From positions 1-6,189 of the forward strand of contig JBLHWM010000225.1 of the NCBI GenBank assembly GCA_047629095.1: DNA of 6,189 bases, given 5' to 3'. This document shows positions 1-6,033 of the stretch, one piece after another. Below the pieces are notes generated by a model, which made no database searches, was not told where the DNA came from, and saw only the letters and a program-made list of their open reading frames with translations. The translations under genes and the position numbers were made by a program. Position 1 is the stretch's first letter. Each line of letters begins with the position of its first letter. This DNA is from CALBMX01 sp047629095. Lineage in GTDB: Bacteria; Planctomycetota; UBA1135; GCA-002686595.

Positions 1-166
1 CCCACTCGGCGGCCCGCTCCTGGCACTTGGCCGGGTCCGAGGAGAGTGCGCCAGCCACCAGGGTGAAGGCGCCATCCATCAAGGCGGCGGTGCGGTGAAC
101 GGCGCCGATGAAGGCACCGGGCCCGCCACCCACCATGGCCAGGCGCAGGGGATAGGTCGTCGTCAT
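1..166 (-). CDS. Gfo/Idh/MocA-family NAD(P)-dependent oxidoreductase, N-terminal part only
   Basis: The gene starts at ATG 166-164 and reads 55 codons to the left edge, so the C-terminal part and stop are outside the window. The start of the protein is a Rossmann dinucleotide-binding fold: a beta strand (LRLAMV, residues 7-12) runs into the glycine-rich turn GGGPGAFIGAVHR (13-25), followed by a second strand (FTLVAGALSSDP, 34-45). This form of the turn, with GAFIGAVHR and a later AGALSSDP, is characteristic of a large Gfo/Idh/MocA subgroup that oxidises sugars, polyols or inositols with NAD(P). The catalytic lysine region is not visible, so activity and substrate are unknown. Its start lies 4 bases after the stop of the TIM-barrel gene at 171-1226, so the two are almost certainly co-transcribed. 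No clear Shine-Dalgarno sequence precedes the ATG, and translation may depend on coupling to the upstream gene. Family assignment is secure; the specific reaction is not. Confidence 0.88.
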   Translation of the reverse strand, partial: MTTTYPLRLAMVGGGPGAFIGAVHRTAALMDGAFTLVAGALSSDPAKCQERAAEW

Positions 167-170
167 CGGA

Positions 171-1226
171 CTAGTCCAGGCCGAGGGCGCGGCGGTTACT
201 GGCGCGGTCGGCGCCGGATGCTGCGAAGTCGTCGAAGGACGTCTTGGAGACCTCGATGATGTGGTCCTTGATGAACTCCGCGCCTTCGGCTGCACCGACT
301 AGGTTGTCCTTGTAGGCGCACTCCCATTCGAGCACGGCCCAGCCGTCGAAGTTGTGCTTGGCGAGGGCGGTGAAGATCGCCTTGAAGTCGGTCTGGCCAT
401 CGCCAAGGGAGCGGAAGCGGCCGGCGCGATCTTCCCAACCTTGGTAGCCGCCGTAGACGCCATTGCGTCCGTCGCAGCGCAGCTCGGCGTCCTTCACGTG
501 GAAGGCCTTGATGCGCTCGTGATAGATCTCGATGAACTGCAGGTAGTCCATGCCCTGGAGCAGCAGGTGGCTGGGATCGTAAAGCAGGTTCGCGCGGCCG
601 TGGCCATCGACGCCATCGAGGAAGCGCTCGTAGGTGGCGCCGTCGTGTAGGTCCTCGCCGGGATGCAGTTCGAAAGCGCAGTCGACGCCGACGTCTTCGG
701 CGTGGTCGAGGATTGGCTTCCAGCGGCGGACGAGCTCGGCGAAGGCGTCGTCGATGAGACCGGCGGGGCGCGGCGGCCATGGGTACATGTAGGGCCACGC
801 GAGGGAGCCGCTAAAAGTAGCCATGGCGCCAAGGCCGAGGTTCGCCGAAGCCGAGAGGCACTTCTTCACTTCCTCGACGGCCCACGCTGCGCGCGCCTTA
901 GGGTTGCCCTTGACCGAGGCGTCGGCGAAGGTGTCCGCGATCTCGTCGTAGGCGGGGTGCACGGCGACGAGCTGCCCTTGGAGGTGCGTCGCGAGTTCGG
1001 TCGCGACTACGCCGTGGGCCGCGAGGCGTCCCTTGAACTCATCGCAGTAGTCCTTCGAGGTTGCGGCTAGGTCCATGTCGAAGAGGCCTTTTTCCCACGT
1101 CGGGATCTGAACACCCTTGAAGCCGAGGCCCGCCGCCCACTTTGCAATGGAGTCGAGGTTGTCGAAAGGCGACTCGGTGGAGAAATACTGTGCGAGGAAG
1201 ATCGCGGGTCCTTGGAGAGTTTTCAT
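171..1226 (-). CDS. Sugar phosphate isomerase/epimerase-like protein (xylose-isomerase-like TIM barrel, AP endonuclease 2 family)
   Basis: This is a complete 351-residue protein, a normal length for the family, with no signal peptide. The start is ATG 1226-1224 (MKTLQGPAIF): the frame stays open far upstream, but there it is only the antisense of xylA, and the barrel begins with PAIFLAQYF. Family features in order are GFKGVQIPTWEKG (35-47), FELHPGED with E186 and H188, LLYDPSHLLLQGMD with D217 and H220, AFHVKDAE with H243, SLGDGQTDF (273-281) and VLEWECAYKD with E300 and E302. The Glu, Asp, His and Glu positions match the divalent-metal ligands of COG1082-type barrels. Members isomerise or epimerise sugars, dehydrate inosose, or cleave oxidised glycosides, so the substrate stays open. 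Pairing with a Gfo/Idh/MocA oxidoreductase 4 bases downstream is a common arrangement and suggests consecutive steps on an oxidised sugar or polyol. The ATG is preceded by a weak AAGATCC stretch rather than a good ribosome-binding site. It is divergent from xylA. Confidence 0.9.
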   Translation of the reverse strand: MKTLQGPAIFLAQYFSTESPFDNLDSIAKWAAGLGFKGVQIPTWEKGLFDMDLAATSKDYCDEFKGRLAAHGVVATELATHLQGQLVAVHPAYDEIADTFADASVKGNPKARAAWAVEEVKKCLSASANLGLGAMATFSGSLAWPYMYPWPPRPAGLIDDAFAELVRRWKPILDHAEDVGVDCAFELHPGEDLHDGATYERFLDGVDGHGRANLLYDPSHLLLQGMDYLQFIEIYHERIKAFHVKDAELRCDGRNGVYGGYQGWEDRAGRFRSLGDGQTDFKAIFTALAKHNFDGWAVLEWECAYKDNLVGAAEGAEFIKDHIIEVSKTSFDDFAASGADRASNRRALGLD

Positions 1227-1242
1227 GCTTAGGATCTTATCT

Positions 1243-1290
1243 AGCGCGGGCCCGCAATGCAGTCCCGAACATGCGGGCCCGGGCGCTTTT
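1243..1290 (+). terminator. Terminator-like GC-rich hairpin in the divergent intergenic region
   Basis: The left arm AGCGCGGGCCCGCA (1243-1256) pairs completely with TGCGGGCCCGGGCGCT (1272-1287), apart from a two-base GG bulge at 1281-1282. The loop is 15 bases. On the + strand the stem runs directly into TTTT (1287-1290), which is the form of a rho-independent terminator, though the U-tract is short. On the minus strand the stem is followed by AGATAAGATCC, which is not a U-tract, so any terminator function would act on + strand transcripts reading towards xylA. There is no + strand gene upstream for it to end. It may instead attenuate a xylA leader, block antisense transcription, or be a protein-binding structure. 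In the other direction it lies in or near the 5' region of the gene at 171-1226. The pairing is directly visible; the role is inferred. Confidence 0.5.
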
Positions 1291-1330
1291 CCGAGCCTGC
1301 GAGACTTGGCATCATGGACGCTCGTATTTG

Positions 1331-1342
1331 ATTCGAACGAAT
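1331..1342. promoter_or_regulatory. Inverted repeat upstream of xylA, possible operator
   Basis: ATTCGAACGAAT consists of two 5-bp arms (ATTCG and CGAAT) around AA, ending 16 bases before the xylA start codon. It sits in the only AT-richer patch of the divergent region (about 1325-1344). A TTGGCA hexamer at 1306-1311 could be a -35 element, but I could not find a convincing -10 at the usual spacing. The arms are short and chance is a real alternative. The TTCGAA core also occurs in the palindrome in front of the transporter gene. Confidence 0.3.
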
Positions 1343-1358
1343 AGCCCCCACGACTGCC

Positions 1359-2540
1359 ATGACCCGCGACGCTTTTGACCCAACCCCCGCCGACCGCTTC
1401 ACCTTTGGTCTGTGGACCGTTGGAAACCCCGGGCGCGATCCGTTTGGCGGCCCCGTGCGAGCCACCCAGGATCCCTGCCGCATCGTCAAGAAGCTCAGCG
1501 AGTGCGGCGCCTGGGGAGTCAACCTTCACGACGAGGACCTGATTCCTTTTGGCAGCAGCGCGGCCAAGCGCGACTCGATCGTCGCCGATTTCAAGAGCGC
1601 CCTGGCGGACAACAACATGGTGGTGCCCATGGCGACAACGAACCTGTTTAGCCAGCCCGTGTTTAAGGACGGCGCGTTCACGGCGAACGATCCCAAGGTG
1701 CGCGCCTTCGCTCTGCAGAAGACGATGACGGCCATCGAACTTGGCGTCGAGCTCGGCGCCTCGACCTACGTGTTCTGGGGCGGACGCGAGGGAACCGAAG
1801 CCGATGCGTGCCGGGATCCCCAGGAAGCGACGAAGCGCTTCCGCCACGCGATCGACTACCTGTGCGACTTCGTCAAGGACCGCGGCTACGACCTGCGCTT
1901 TGCGCTCGAGGCAAAGCCCAACGAGCCGCGCGGCGACATCTACCTTGCGACCACCGGCCACATGCTGGCCTTCATCGCCACCCTCGAAAACGAAGCGATG
2001 GTCGGCGTCAACCCCGAGGTCGCCCACGAGTCCATGGCCGGGCTCTCCATGACCCACAACGTGGCTCAGGCCATGGAGGCGGGCAAGCTGTTTCACATCG
2101 ACTTGAACGCCCAGCGCATCGGTCGCTATGACCAGGACCTGCGCTTTGGTTCCGAGGACCTGAAGCAGGCCTTCCTGCTGGTGCGCTTGCTCGAAGGCAC
2201 CTCGGGAACCGCGCCCTACACTGGGCCCCTGCACTTCGATGCCCACGCCTACCGCACGGAAGACGACGCCGGGGTCTGGGAATTCGCGCGGGGTTGCATG
2301 CGCACCTACAAGCTGTTGGCGGAGCGCGCGCGCGCCTTTGACGCCAACACCGAGGTCCAGGAGATCATCGCCACCGTCTCGGACGACGCGCTCGATCCAC
2401 ACCTGAGCGCGCCCTATTCGCGCGCCTCGGCGGAGACACTGCGTGCACTGCCCATCGACATCGACGCGGCGGCCAAGCGCGGCCTGCGCTACGAGCGCCT
2501 CGACCAGCTGATGGTCGAGCACCTCATGGGAGCGCGTTGA
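1359..2540 (+). CDS. xylA: Xylose isomerase, class I (Streptomyces-like)
   Basis: XylA is a cytoplasmic, metal-dependent TIM-barrel enzyme that interconverts D-xylose and D-xylulose, and in many homologues D-glucose and D-fructose. The 393-residue length fits the short class I enzymes (about 385-390) rather than the about 440-residue class II type, and there is no N-terminal extension. Diagnostic stretches are DRFTFGLWTVGNPGRDPFGG (12-31, with W19), LHDEDLIPFG (56-65, with H57 and D60), YVFWGGREG (137-145, with W140), LEAKPNEPRGD (183-193), NPEVAHE (218-224), FHIDLN (245-250), YDQDLRFG (257-264), LHFDAHAYRTED (291-302) and the ending LDQLMVEHLMGAR. The two-metal site is complete: E184, E220, H223, D248, D258, D260 and D294, with K186 also kept. 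The start at 1359 matches the family N-terminus. No Shine-Dalgarno sequence is visible in the CCCCCACGACTGCC before the ATG. It is the first gene of the xylA-xylB operon. Confidence 0.97.
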   Translation: MTRDAFDPTPADRFTFGLWTVGNPGRDPFGGPVRATQDPCRIVKKLSECGAWGVNLHDEDLIPFGSSAAKRDSIVADFKSALADNNMVVPMATTNLFSQPVFKDGAFTANDPKVRAFALQKTMTAIELGVELGASTYVFWGGREGTEADACRDPQEATKRFRHAIDYLCDFVKDRGYDLRFALEAKPNEPRGDIYLATTGHMLAFIATLENEAMVGVNPEVAHESMAGLSMTHNVAQAMEAGKLFHIDLNAQRIGRYDQDLRFGSEDLKQAFLLVRLLEGTSGTAPYTGPLHFDAHAYRTEDDAGVWEFARGCMRTYKLLAERARAFDANTEVQEIIATVSDDALDPHLSAPYSRASAETLRALPIDIDAAAKRGLRYERLDQLMVEHLMGAR

Positions 2541-2584
2541 TGCGCGGCCTCTTGAGACGCCCCGAGTTGGTCCAAGTCAGATGA
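2540..2584 (+). other. 14-codon mini-ORF bridging xylA and xylB, possible coupling element
   Basis: The gap between xylA and xylB is spanned exactly by a tiny open frame. Its ATG (2540-2542) overlaps the xylA stop as TGATG, and its TGA (2582-2584) overlaps the xylB start as ATGA. The encoded peptide would be MRGLLRRPELVQVR. No good Shine-Dalgarno sequence precedes the xylB ATG, so ribosomes ending xylA could reinitiate here and be delivered to xylB. The double overlap is directly visible. Translation is inferred, and a chance open frame of this length is easy in GC-rich DNA. Confidence 0.25.
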
Positions 2585-4083
2585 GCCTAAGCCTCGGACT
2601 TGATGTGGGGACCCAGGGCACTAAGGCGTTGCTCTTGGATGGAGAGTCCGGTGCCGTCGTAGGCCGAGCTAGCGCGGCCTACGGGCTCCTACCCGGACTC
2701 GAGCCAGGCGCAGCCGAACAACACCCGGACACCTGGCGCAAGGCCGTGGGCCAGGTTGTCCGGGAGGTGCTCGCGACGTCAGGGCGCGGCGCAGATGAAG
2801 TGATCGCCGTCGGAGTCTCGGGGCAGCAGCACGGCTGCGTGACCTTGGACGAAGCAGACATGCCGGTGCGCGCGGCCAAGCTTTGGTGCGACACAGCAAC
2901 CTCCGCCGAAGCCGAGGAGCTCTCGGCAGCTTTCGGGTATCCGGTCCCCGCCGGCTTCACGGCGTCCAAGCTGCTCTGGCTGGCGCGCAAGGAGCCGGCG
3001 AGCTGGGCGCGGACGAAGCGCGTACTCCTGCCCCACGACTACATCAACCTGCTGTTGACGGGCACCGCCGCCATGGAAGCGGGCGACGCCTCAGGCACGG
3101 GGCTCTTTGACGTGGTGGAGCGACGTTTCGACGACGTTGCGATCGCCAAGTTTGACGAGCTTGCAGGCGCAACGCCCAACGACCCGGGCTTGGCTTCGCG
3201 CCTGCCCGAGCTCATGGAGCCCGCCTCGCCATGGACGCCCGTTGGTCGGGTAAGCGCCGCGGCCGCCGCCGAGTTTGGCCTTGCGGCAGGCACCCTTGTC
3301 GCGCCGGGCGGAGGCGACAACATGATGAGCGCCGTGGGTAGCGGCGCGACGTCAACGGGAGTGGTCACCGTCAGCCTTGGGACTTCGGGCACCGCATTCG
3401 CCCATGCCGAAGAGCCCGTCGTTGACCCCGAGGGTCTGGTCGCACCCTTCTGCGGGTCCACCGGCGGTTGGTTACCCTTGCTGTGTGTGATGAACCTGAC
3501 CGGAGTCACGGAAGAGGTTCGCACGAGCTTCGGCATGGACCATGAGGCCCTTACCGAAGCCGCCCGCGCGACGGAGCCGGGATGCGAGGGACTGCTCTGG
3601 CTGCCTTACTTGAACGGCGAGCGCGTGCCGGATCTACCGAATGCGACAGGCACTCTGCTGGGCATGCGGCCTGGGCACCTGCGCCCCGGTGTGCTGTACC
3701 GGGCCGCCCTAGAGGGCACGAGCCTAAACTTGGCCTGGGGCGTCGAGAGGCTGCGGAGTCTGGGTGTCGAGGCGAAGCAGCTGCGCCTCGTCGGGGGAGC
3801 CTCGCGCAACCCACTGTGGCGGGAGATCCTTGCGGCCTGCTTGGATGCGTCCGTGCTGCCCCTGGAGGAGCCCGAATCGGCCGCGCTTGGTGCCGCCATG
3901 CAAGCGCTGTGGTCCTGGAATCGCGACCGCGGAGGCGACCTAGCGCTCGCCGAACTCACGGACCTCTGCGTTCGAAGCAGCGGCGAGGCGACGGCCCCTA
4001 ACCGCGAGCTTGTGGAGCGCTACAGGGATCTGGGCCACACGTTCCGCGCCGCCGTTACCCGGCAATACGACGCGCATAGCTAG
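2581..4083 (+). CDS. xylB: Xylulokinase, FGGY carbohydrate kinase family
   Basis: XylB phosphorylates D-xylulose with ATP to D-xylulose 5-phosphate in the cytoplasm, the step after XylA. The protein has 500 residues, within the usual FGGY range. The N-terminal actin-like domain opens with LGLDVGTQGTKALLLD (5-20), including D8 of the first phosphate loop. GVSGQQHGCVTLDE (78-91) corresponds to the xylulokinase GQ.HG substrate-binding segment, followed by LWCDTAT (101-107). APGGGDNMMSAVGSG (241-255) carries the likely catalytic base D246. SLGTSGTAF (265-273), LLWLPYLNGERVPD (338-351) and RLVGGASRNPLWREILA (402-418) are the second-domain nucleotide-binding signatures. Co-transcription with xylA and the GQQHG segment favour xylulose over glycerol, gluconate or ribulose as substrate. 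The start at 2581 puts the first strand immediately at the N-terminus, as in homologues. The upstream bases GTCCAAGTCAG give no strong ribosome-binding site. The gene ends in TAG 21 bases before the terminator hairpin. Confidence 0.96.
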   Translation: MSLSLGLDVGTQGTKALLLDGESGAVVGRASAAYGLLPGLEPGAAEQHPDTWRKAVGQVVREVLATSGRGADEVIAVGVSGQQHGCVTLDEADMPVRAAKLWCDTATSAEAEELSAAFGYPVPAGFTASKLLWLARKEPASWARTKRVLLPHDYINLLLTGTAAMEAGDASGTGLFDVVERRFDDVAIAKFDELAGATPNDPGLASRLPELMEPASPWTPVGRVSAAAAAEFGLAAGTLVAPGGGDNMMSAVGSGATSTGVVTVSLGTSGTAFAHAEEPVVDPEGLVAPFCGSTGGWLPLLCVMNLTGVTEEVRTSFGMDHEALTEAARATEPGCEGLLWLPYLNGERVPDLPNATGTLLGMRPGHLRPGVLYRAALEGTSLNLAWGVERLRSLGVEAKQLRLVGGASRNPLWREILAACLDASVLPLEEPESAALGAAMQALWSWNRDRGGDLALAELTDLCVRSSGEATAPNRELVERYRDLGHTFRAAVTRQYDAHS

Positions 4084-4103
4084 CTCCGAAGTCTCGGGCC
4101 ACG

Positions 4104-4153
4104 AAAGGGGGCTTGGCCCCGCTCCTGTTGGAAGCGGTGGCCAAGCCCCCTTT
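4104..4153. terminator. Bidirectional hairpin terminator between convergent xylB and the MFS gene
   Basis: AAAGGGGGCTTGGCC (4104-4118) and GGCCAAGCCCCCTTT (4139-4153) form a perfect 15-bp stem. The 20 bases between them fold further: CCGCT (4119-4123) pairs with AGCGG (4133-4137), and CC (4124-4125) pairs with GG (4130-4131) below a TGTT loop. T4138 and A4132 are left as bulges. The stem lies 20 bases after the xylB stop and 26 bases after the stop of the minus-strand transporter gene, and begins and ends with AAA/TTT, so it can serve both strands. The U-tract is only three bases each way, so termination may depend mainly on stem strength or on Rho. Confidence 0.8.
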
Positions 4154-4179
4154 GCAGTCAAGCAATACTCAAGTCGGGA

Positions 4180-5724
4180 TCAGCTCTCGAGCTCCACCGG
4201 CTTGTAGCCACCACGTGAGCGGAACCAGAGCAGGATCAACAGGAACGCGATCGCCATACTCATGGGCATCAATGCGGCCCACTTCAGAGTGTTCCTGCTG
4301 TTGTCGGATATCTTCGCCTTGAGGTCCAACACCTGAACAGGAGTGAGGGCAGCATCTTCCAGGACTTTACTAGGCACGACCGAGTCGTAGGACACCATGA
4401 AGAAGCTCGCATCGGTCACATAGGAATCCAAGTCCCCGATTTGCTCGGTCTTGGCATAGGCGACAACGGTCTCCGCGTCATAGGAGGTCTTGATCGCTCC
4501 GAGGAAGGGCGTACCGAAGATGCCGAGGGTCAGCAAACCCATGGCCGAAACCGTATTGAGTGTCATGGCCCCACCCTTGGGGAATCGCTCGGACACGAAG
4601 CCAAGCATAGTTGGCCAATAGAAGGTTTGGCCGACGGCATACAGGGTGAACGCAAGGAAGACCATCACTCCCGTGGCTCCCGAAAGCACGAATAGACCTA
4701 ACATCGAGAAGATCGAACTAGCCAACAGAAGGGCAGGAGGCGACATGTACTTTAGCGGAATACCCGCGAAGAACCGCAGCACCATCATGATGCCCGCGGA
4801 GGTCACGAGTGCCCAACCTGCTCCCTGTGCACCGAGTACGGGTTGCATCAGTTTTTGGATCCAAGCGTCTGTTCCTAACTCCGTCGCAGCCAAGGGGATC
4901 ATGATCAGGCACAGAATAAAGAACAGCCACTTGCCCTTGGACCCAACGTAAGAACCGAACGCGAGTCCACCTATCGCGCCGATGGACAAACTGAAGACAA
5001 GCAGGTTTTCTCCGAGCCAGCTCTCACCGGCACCGGCCAACCCCAGGATCTGATTCGTAATCTCGTACACAACGAATGTCACGGCAAGTAGAGCGCCAAG
5101 CCCGCCGAACTCCTTCAACATCTCGCGGTTGGAGACATTTGCGGAAACGCGCTCTTCCACGGGGTAGTGCTTGATCGCCGCGAAAATGCCGCCATAGAGA
5201 AAGATCGGCGGAACCATAAACCAGAAGCTTTGATTCCAAGTCTCGAAGCTCACCCCGATCAGCAAGTAGGCCGTTCCACCGACAACGATTCCTGCGGGCC
5301 ACGAGGCGTGAAGGATGTTGAGCATTTTGCTCTTGGTCGTGGTGTACATCGAAGCACACAGGGGATTGATACACGCCTCGATCACTCCATGCCCCAGGCC
5401 TCCAAAGAAGCAAGCCCACTTGAGCATGGCCAGGTCCCCCGCCATCACCGTCAGCACGACCGAGACAAGCTGAAGGGCGCAAGCGATCAACATCGAGAGC
5501 CGATAGCCGACCCGGTCAAGGATCAAGCTGAACAAGATCATTGTGACCGCGATCGGCCACAGGGAGATGCCGAAGACCGCCCCGGCGTCGGTACCCGAAA
5601 TCCCGAATTCAGCCTCCCACTTCCCCAAGAACATGACGCGGAGCGCGAAGCCGATGCCCGCTGCTGCCAGGGCTATGAAGCTCGCCCAGAAGAGCAGTGA
5701 CTTTTCGCGTTCAGATAGTTCCAT
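4180..5724 (-). CDS. MFS transporter, putative sugar importer
   Basis: This is a 514-residue integral membrane protein with about 12-14 hydrophobic segments: near 11-32, 47-69, 76-95, 99-119, 139-157, 166-184, 208-229, 240-260, 265-281, 302-320, 330-348, 350-372, 389-410 and 482-501. LILDRVGYRLSML (67-79) between segments 2 and 3 is the MFS motif A region with D70, R71, G73 and R75. AVGQTFYWPTMLGFVSERFP (363-382) is another typical MFS stretch. A hydrophilic insertion of about 70 residues (411-480) before the last segment is unusual. I chose ATG 5724-5722 (MELSEREKSLLFW), because GAGGCTAAGGA lies just upstream and the 20-residue extension from 5784 would run through a perfect palindrome and a candidate promoter. 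The convergent position next to xylAB makes xylose or a related sugar a reasonable substrate, but the family does not prove it. Sampled stretches are about 52-60% GC against 67-72% in xylAB, which suggests a different history. Confidence 0.88.
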   Translation of the reverse strand: MELSEREKSLLFWASFIALAAAGIGFALRVMFLGKWEAEFGISGTDAGAVFGISLWPIAVTMILFSLILDRVGYRLSMLIACALQLVSVVLTVMAGDLAMLKWACFFGGLGHGVIEACINPLCASMYTTTKSKMLNILHASWPAGIVVGGTAYLLIGVSFETWNQSFWFMVPPIFLYGGIFAAIKHYPVEERVSANVSNREMLKEFGGLGALLAVTFVVYEITNQILGLAGAGESWLGENLLVFSLSIGAIGGLAFGSYVGSKGKWLFFILCLIMIPLAATELGTDAWIQKLMQPVLGAQGAGWALVTSAGIMMVLRFFAGIPLKYMSPPALLLASSIFSMLGLFVLSGATGVMVFLAFTLYAVGQTFYWPTMLGFVSERFPKGGAMTLNTVSAMGLLTLGIFGTPFLGAIKTSYDAETVVAYAKTEQIGDLDSYVTDASFFMVSYDSVVPSKVLEDAALTPVQVLDLKAKISDNSRNTLKWAALMPMSMAIAFLLILLWFRSRGGYKPVELES

Positions 5725-5754
5725 GTTCCTTAGCCTCGTTGGCGGAGTGTGACT

Positions 5755-5770
5755 TGCTCGAATTCGAGCA
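5755..5770. promoter_or_regulatory. Perfect 16-bp palindrome, probable operator for the MFS gene
   Basis: TGCTCGAATTCGAGCA is identical to its reverse complement over all 16 bases and lies 31-46 bases upstream of the chosen transporter start. It immediately follows a candidate -10 element on the minus strand, so the expected transcription start (near 5766) falls inside it. That is the classic place for a repressor of the LacI, GntR or TetR type to block initiation. No regulator gene is in the window, so the binding protein cannot be named. Confidence 0.6.
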
Positions 5771-5772
5771 GC

Positions 5773-5801
5773 ACTATGGCACATGAAGGTTGGCGATGCA
5801 A
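5773..5801 (-). promoter_or_regulatory. Candidate sigma-70-type promoter for the MFS gene
   Basis: Reading the minus strand, TTGCAT (5801-5796) and CATAGT (5778-5773) are separated by 17 bases. The -10 matches TATAAT at 4 of 6 positions and the -35 matches TTGACA at 3 of 6, so the match is modest. It is supported mainly by its position beside the 16-bp palindrome and upstream of the Shine-Dalgarno-bearing transporter start. Confidence 0.35.
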
Positions 5802-6002
5802 AACATCGTAGCGCGGGCGGCCCGTCCCTTGGGCCCAGCTGATTCGCGAAACACAGCTCGGTCCATGGGGCCTGACTTCACTGCAAGGGAGCAGCCTAAA
5901 GCCCTGTGGACAAACGCTAGGGCGAGGAGCGCCAGGTCAATCAGATCGGCAGCTTGGCGTCTCTGTCCACGGCCGAGCCAGCGAGGTCGCTTTCCGAGAG
6001 CC

Positions 6003-6033
6003 TTGGGATGTGTGCGGCAGGAGACGGTACGAT
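6003..6033 (+). promoter_or_regulatory. Weak candidate promoter for the gene at 6098
   Basis: TTGGGA (6003-6008) and TACGAT (6028-6033) each match the sigma-70 consensus at 4 of 6 positions, but the 19-base spacer is longer than ideal. It would give a leader of roughly 55-60 bases before the ATG at 6098. Confidence 0.2.

Noticed and set aside
1227..2522. Minus-strand frame that extends the isomerase gene to a 783-codon open frame
   Set aside because: The extra 432 codons are the antisense of xylA, which has a complete and well-conserved active site. The frame stays open because of GC-rich codon bias, and the extension has no domain character.
3039..3536. 165-codon minus-strand frame opposite xylB
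   Set aside because: It is antisense to the conserved catalytic part of xylulokinase, with low-complexity Pro/Ala/Ser content and no domain.
5167..5700. 177-codon + strand frame opposite the transporter gene
   Set aside because: It is antisense to a membrane protein with clear MFS features. Its highly polar composition (many His, Gln, Arg, Asp) is what the complement of hydrophobic codons gives.
5725..5784. Longer N-terminus of the transporter from an ATG at 5784
   Set aside because: The added 20 residues are not hydrophobic and not typical of MFS N-termini. They overlap the palindrome and candidate promoter, and the ATG at 5724 has a better ribosome-binding context.
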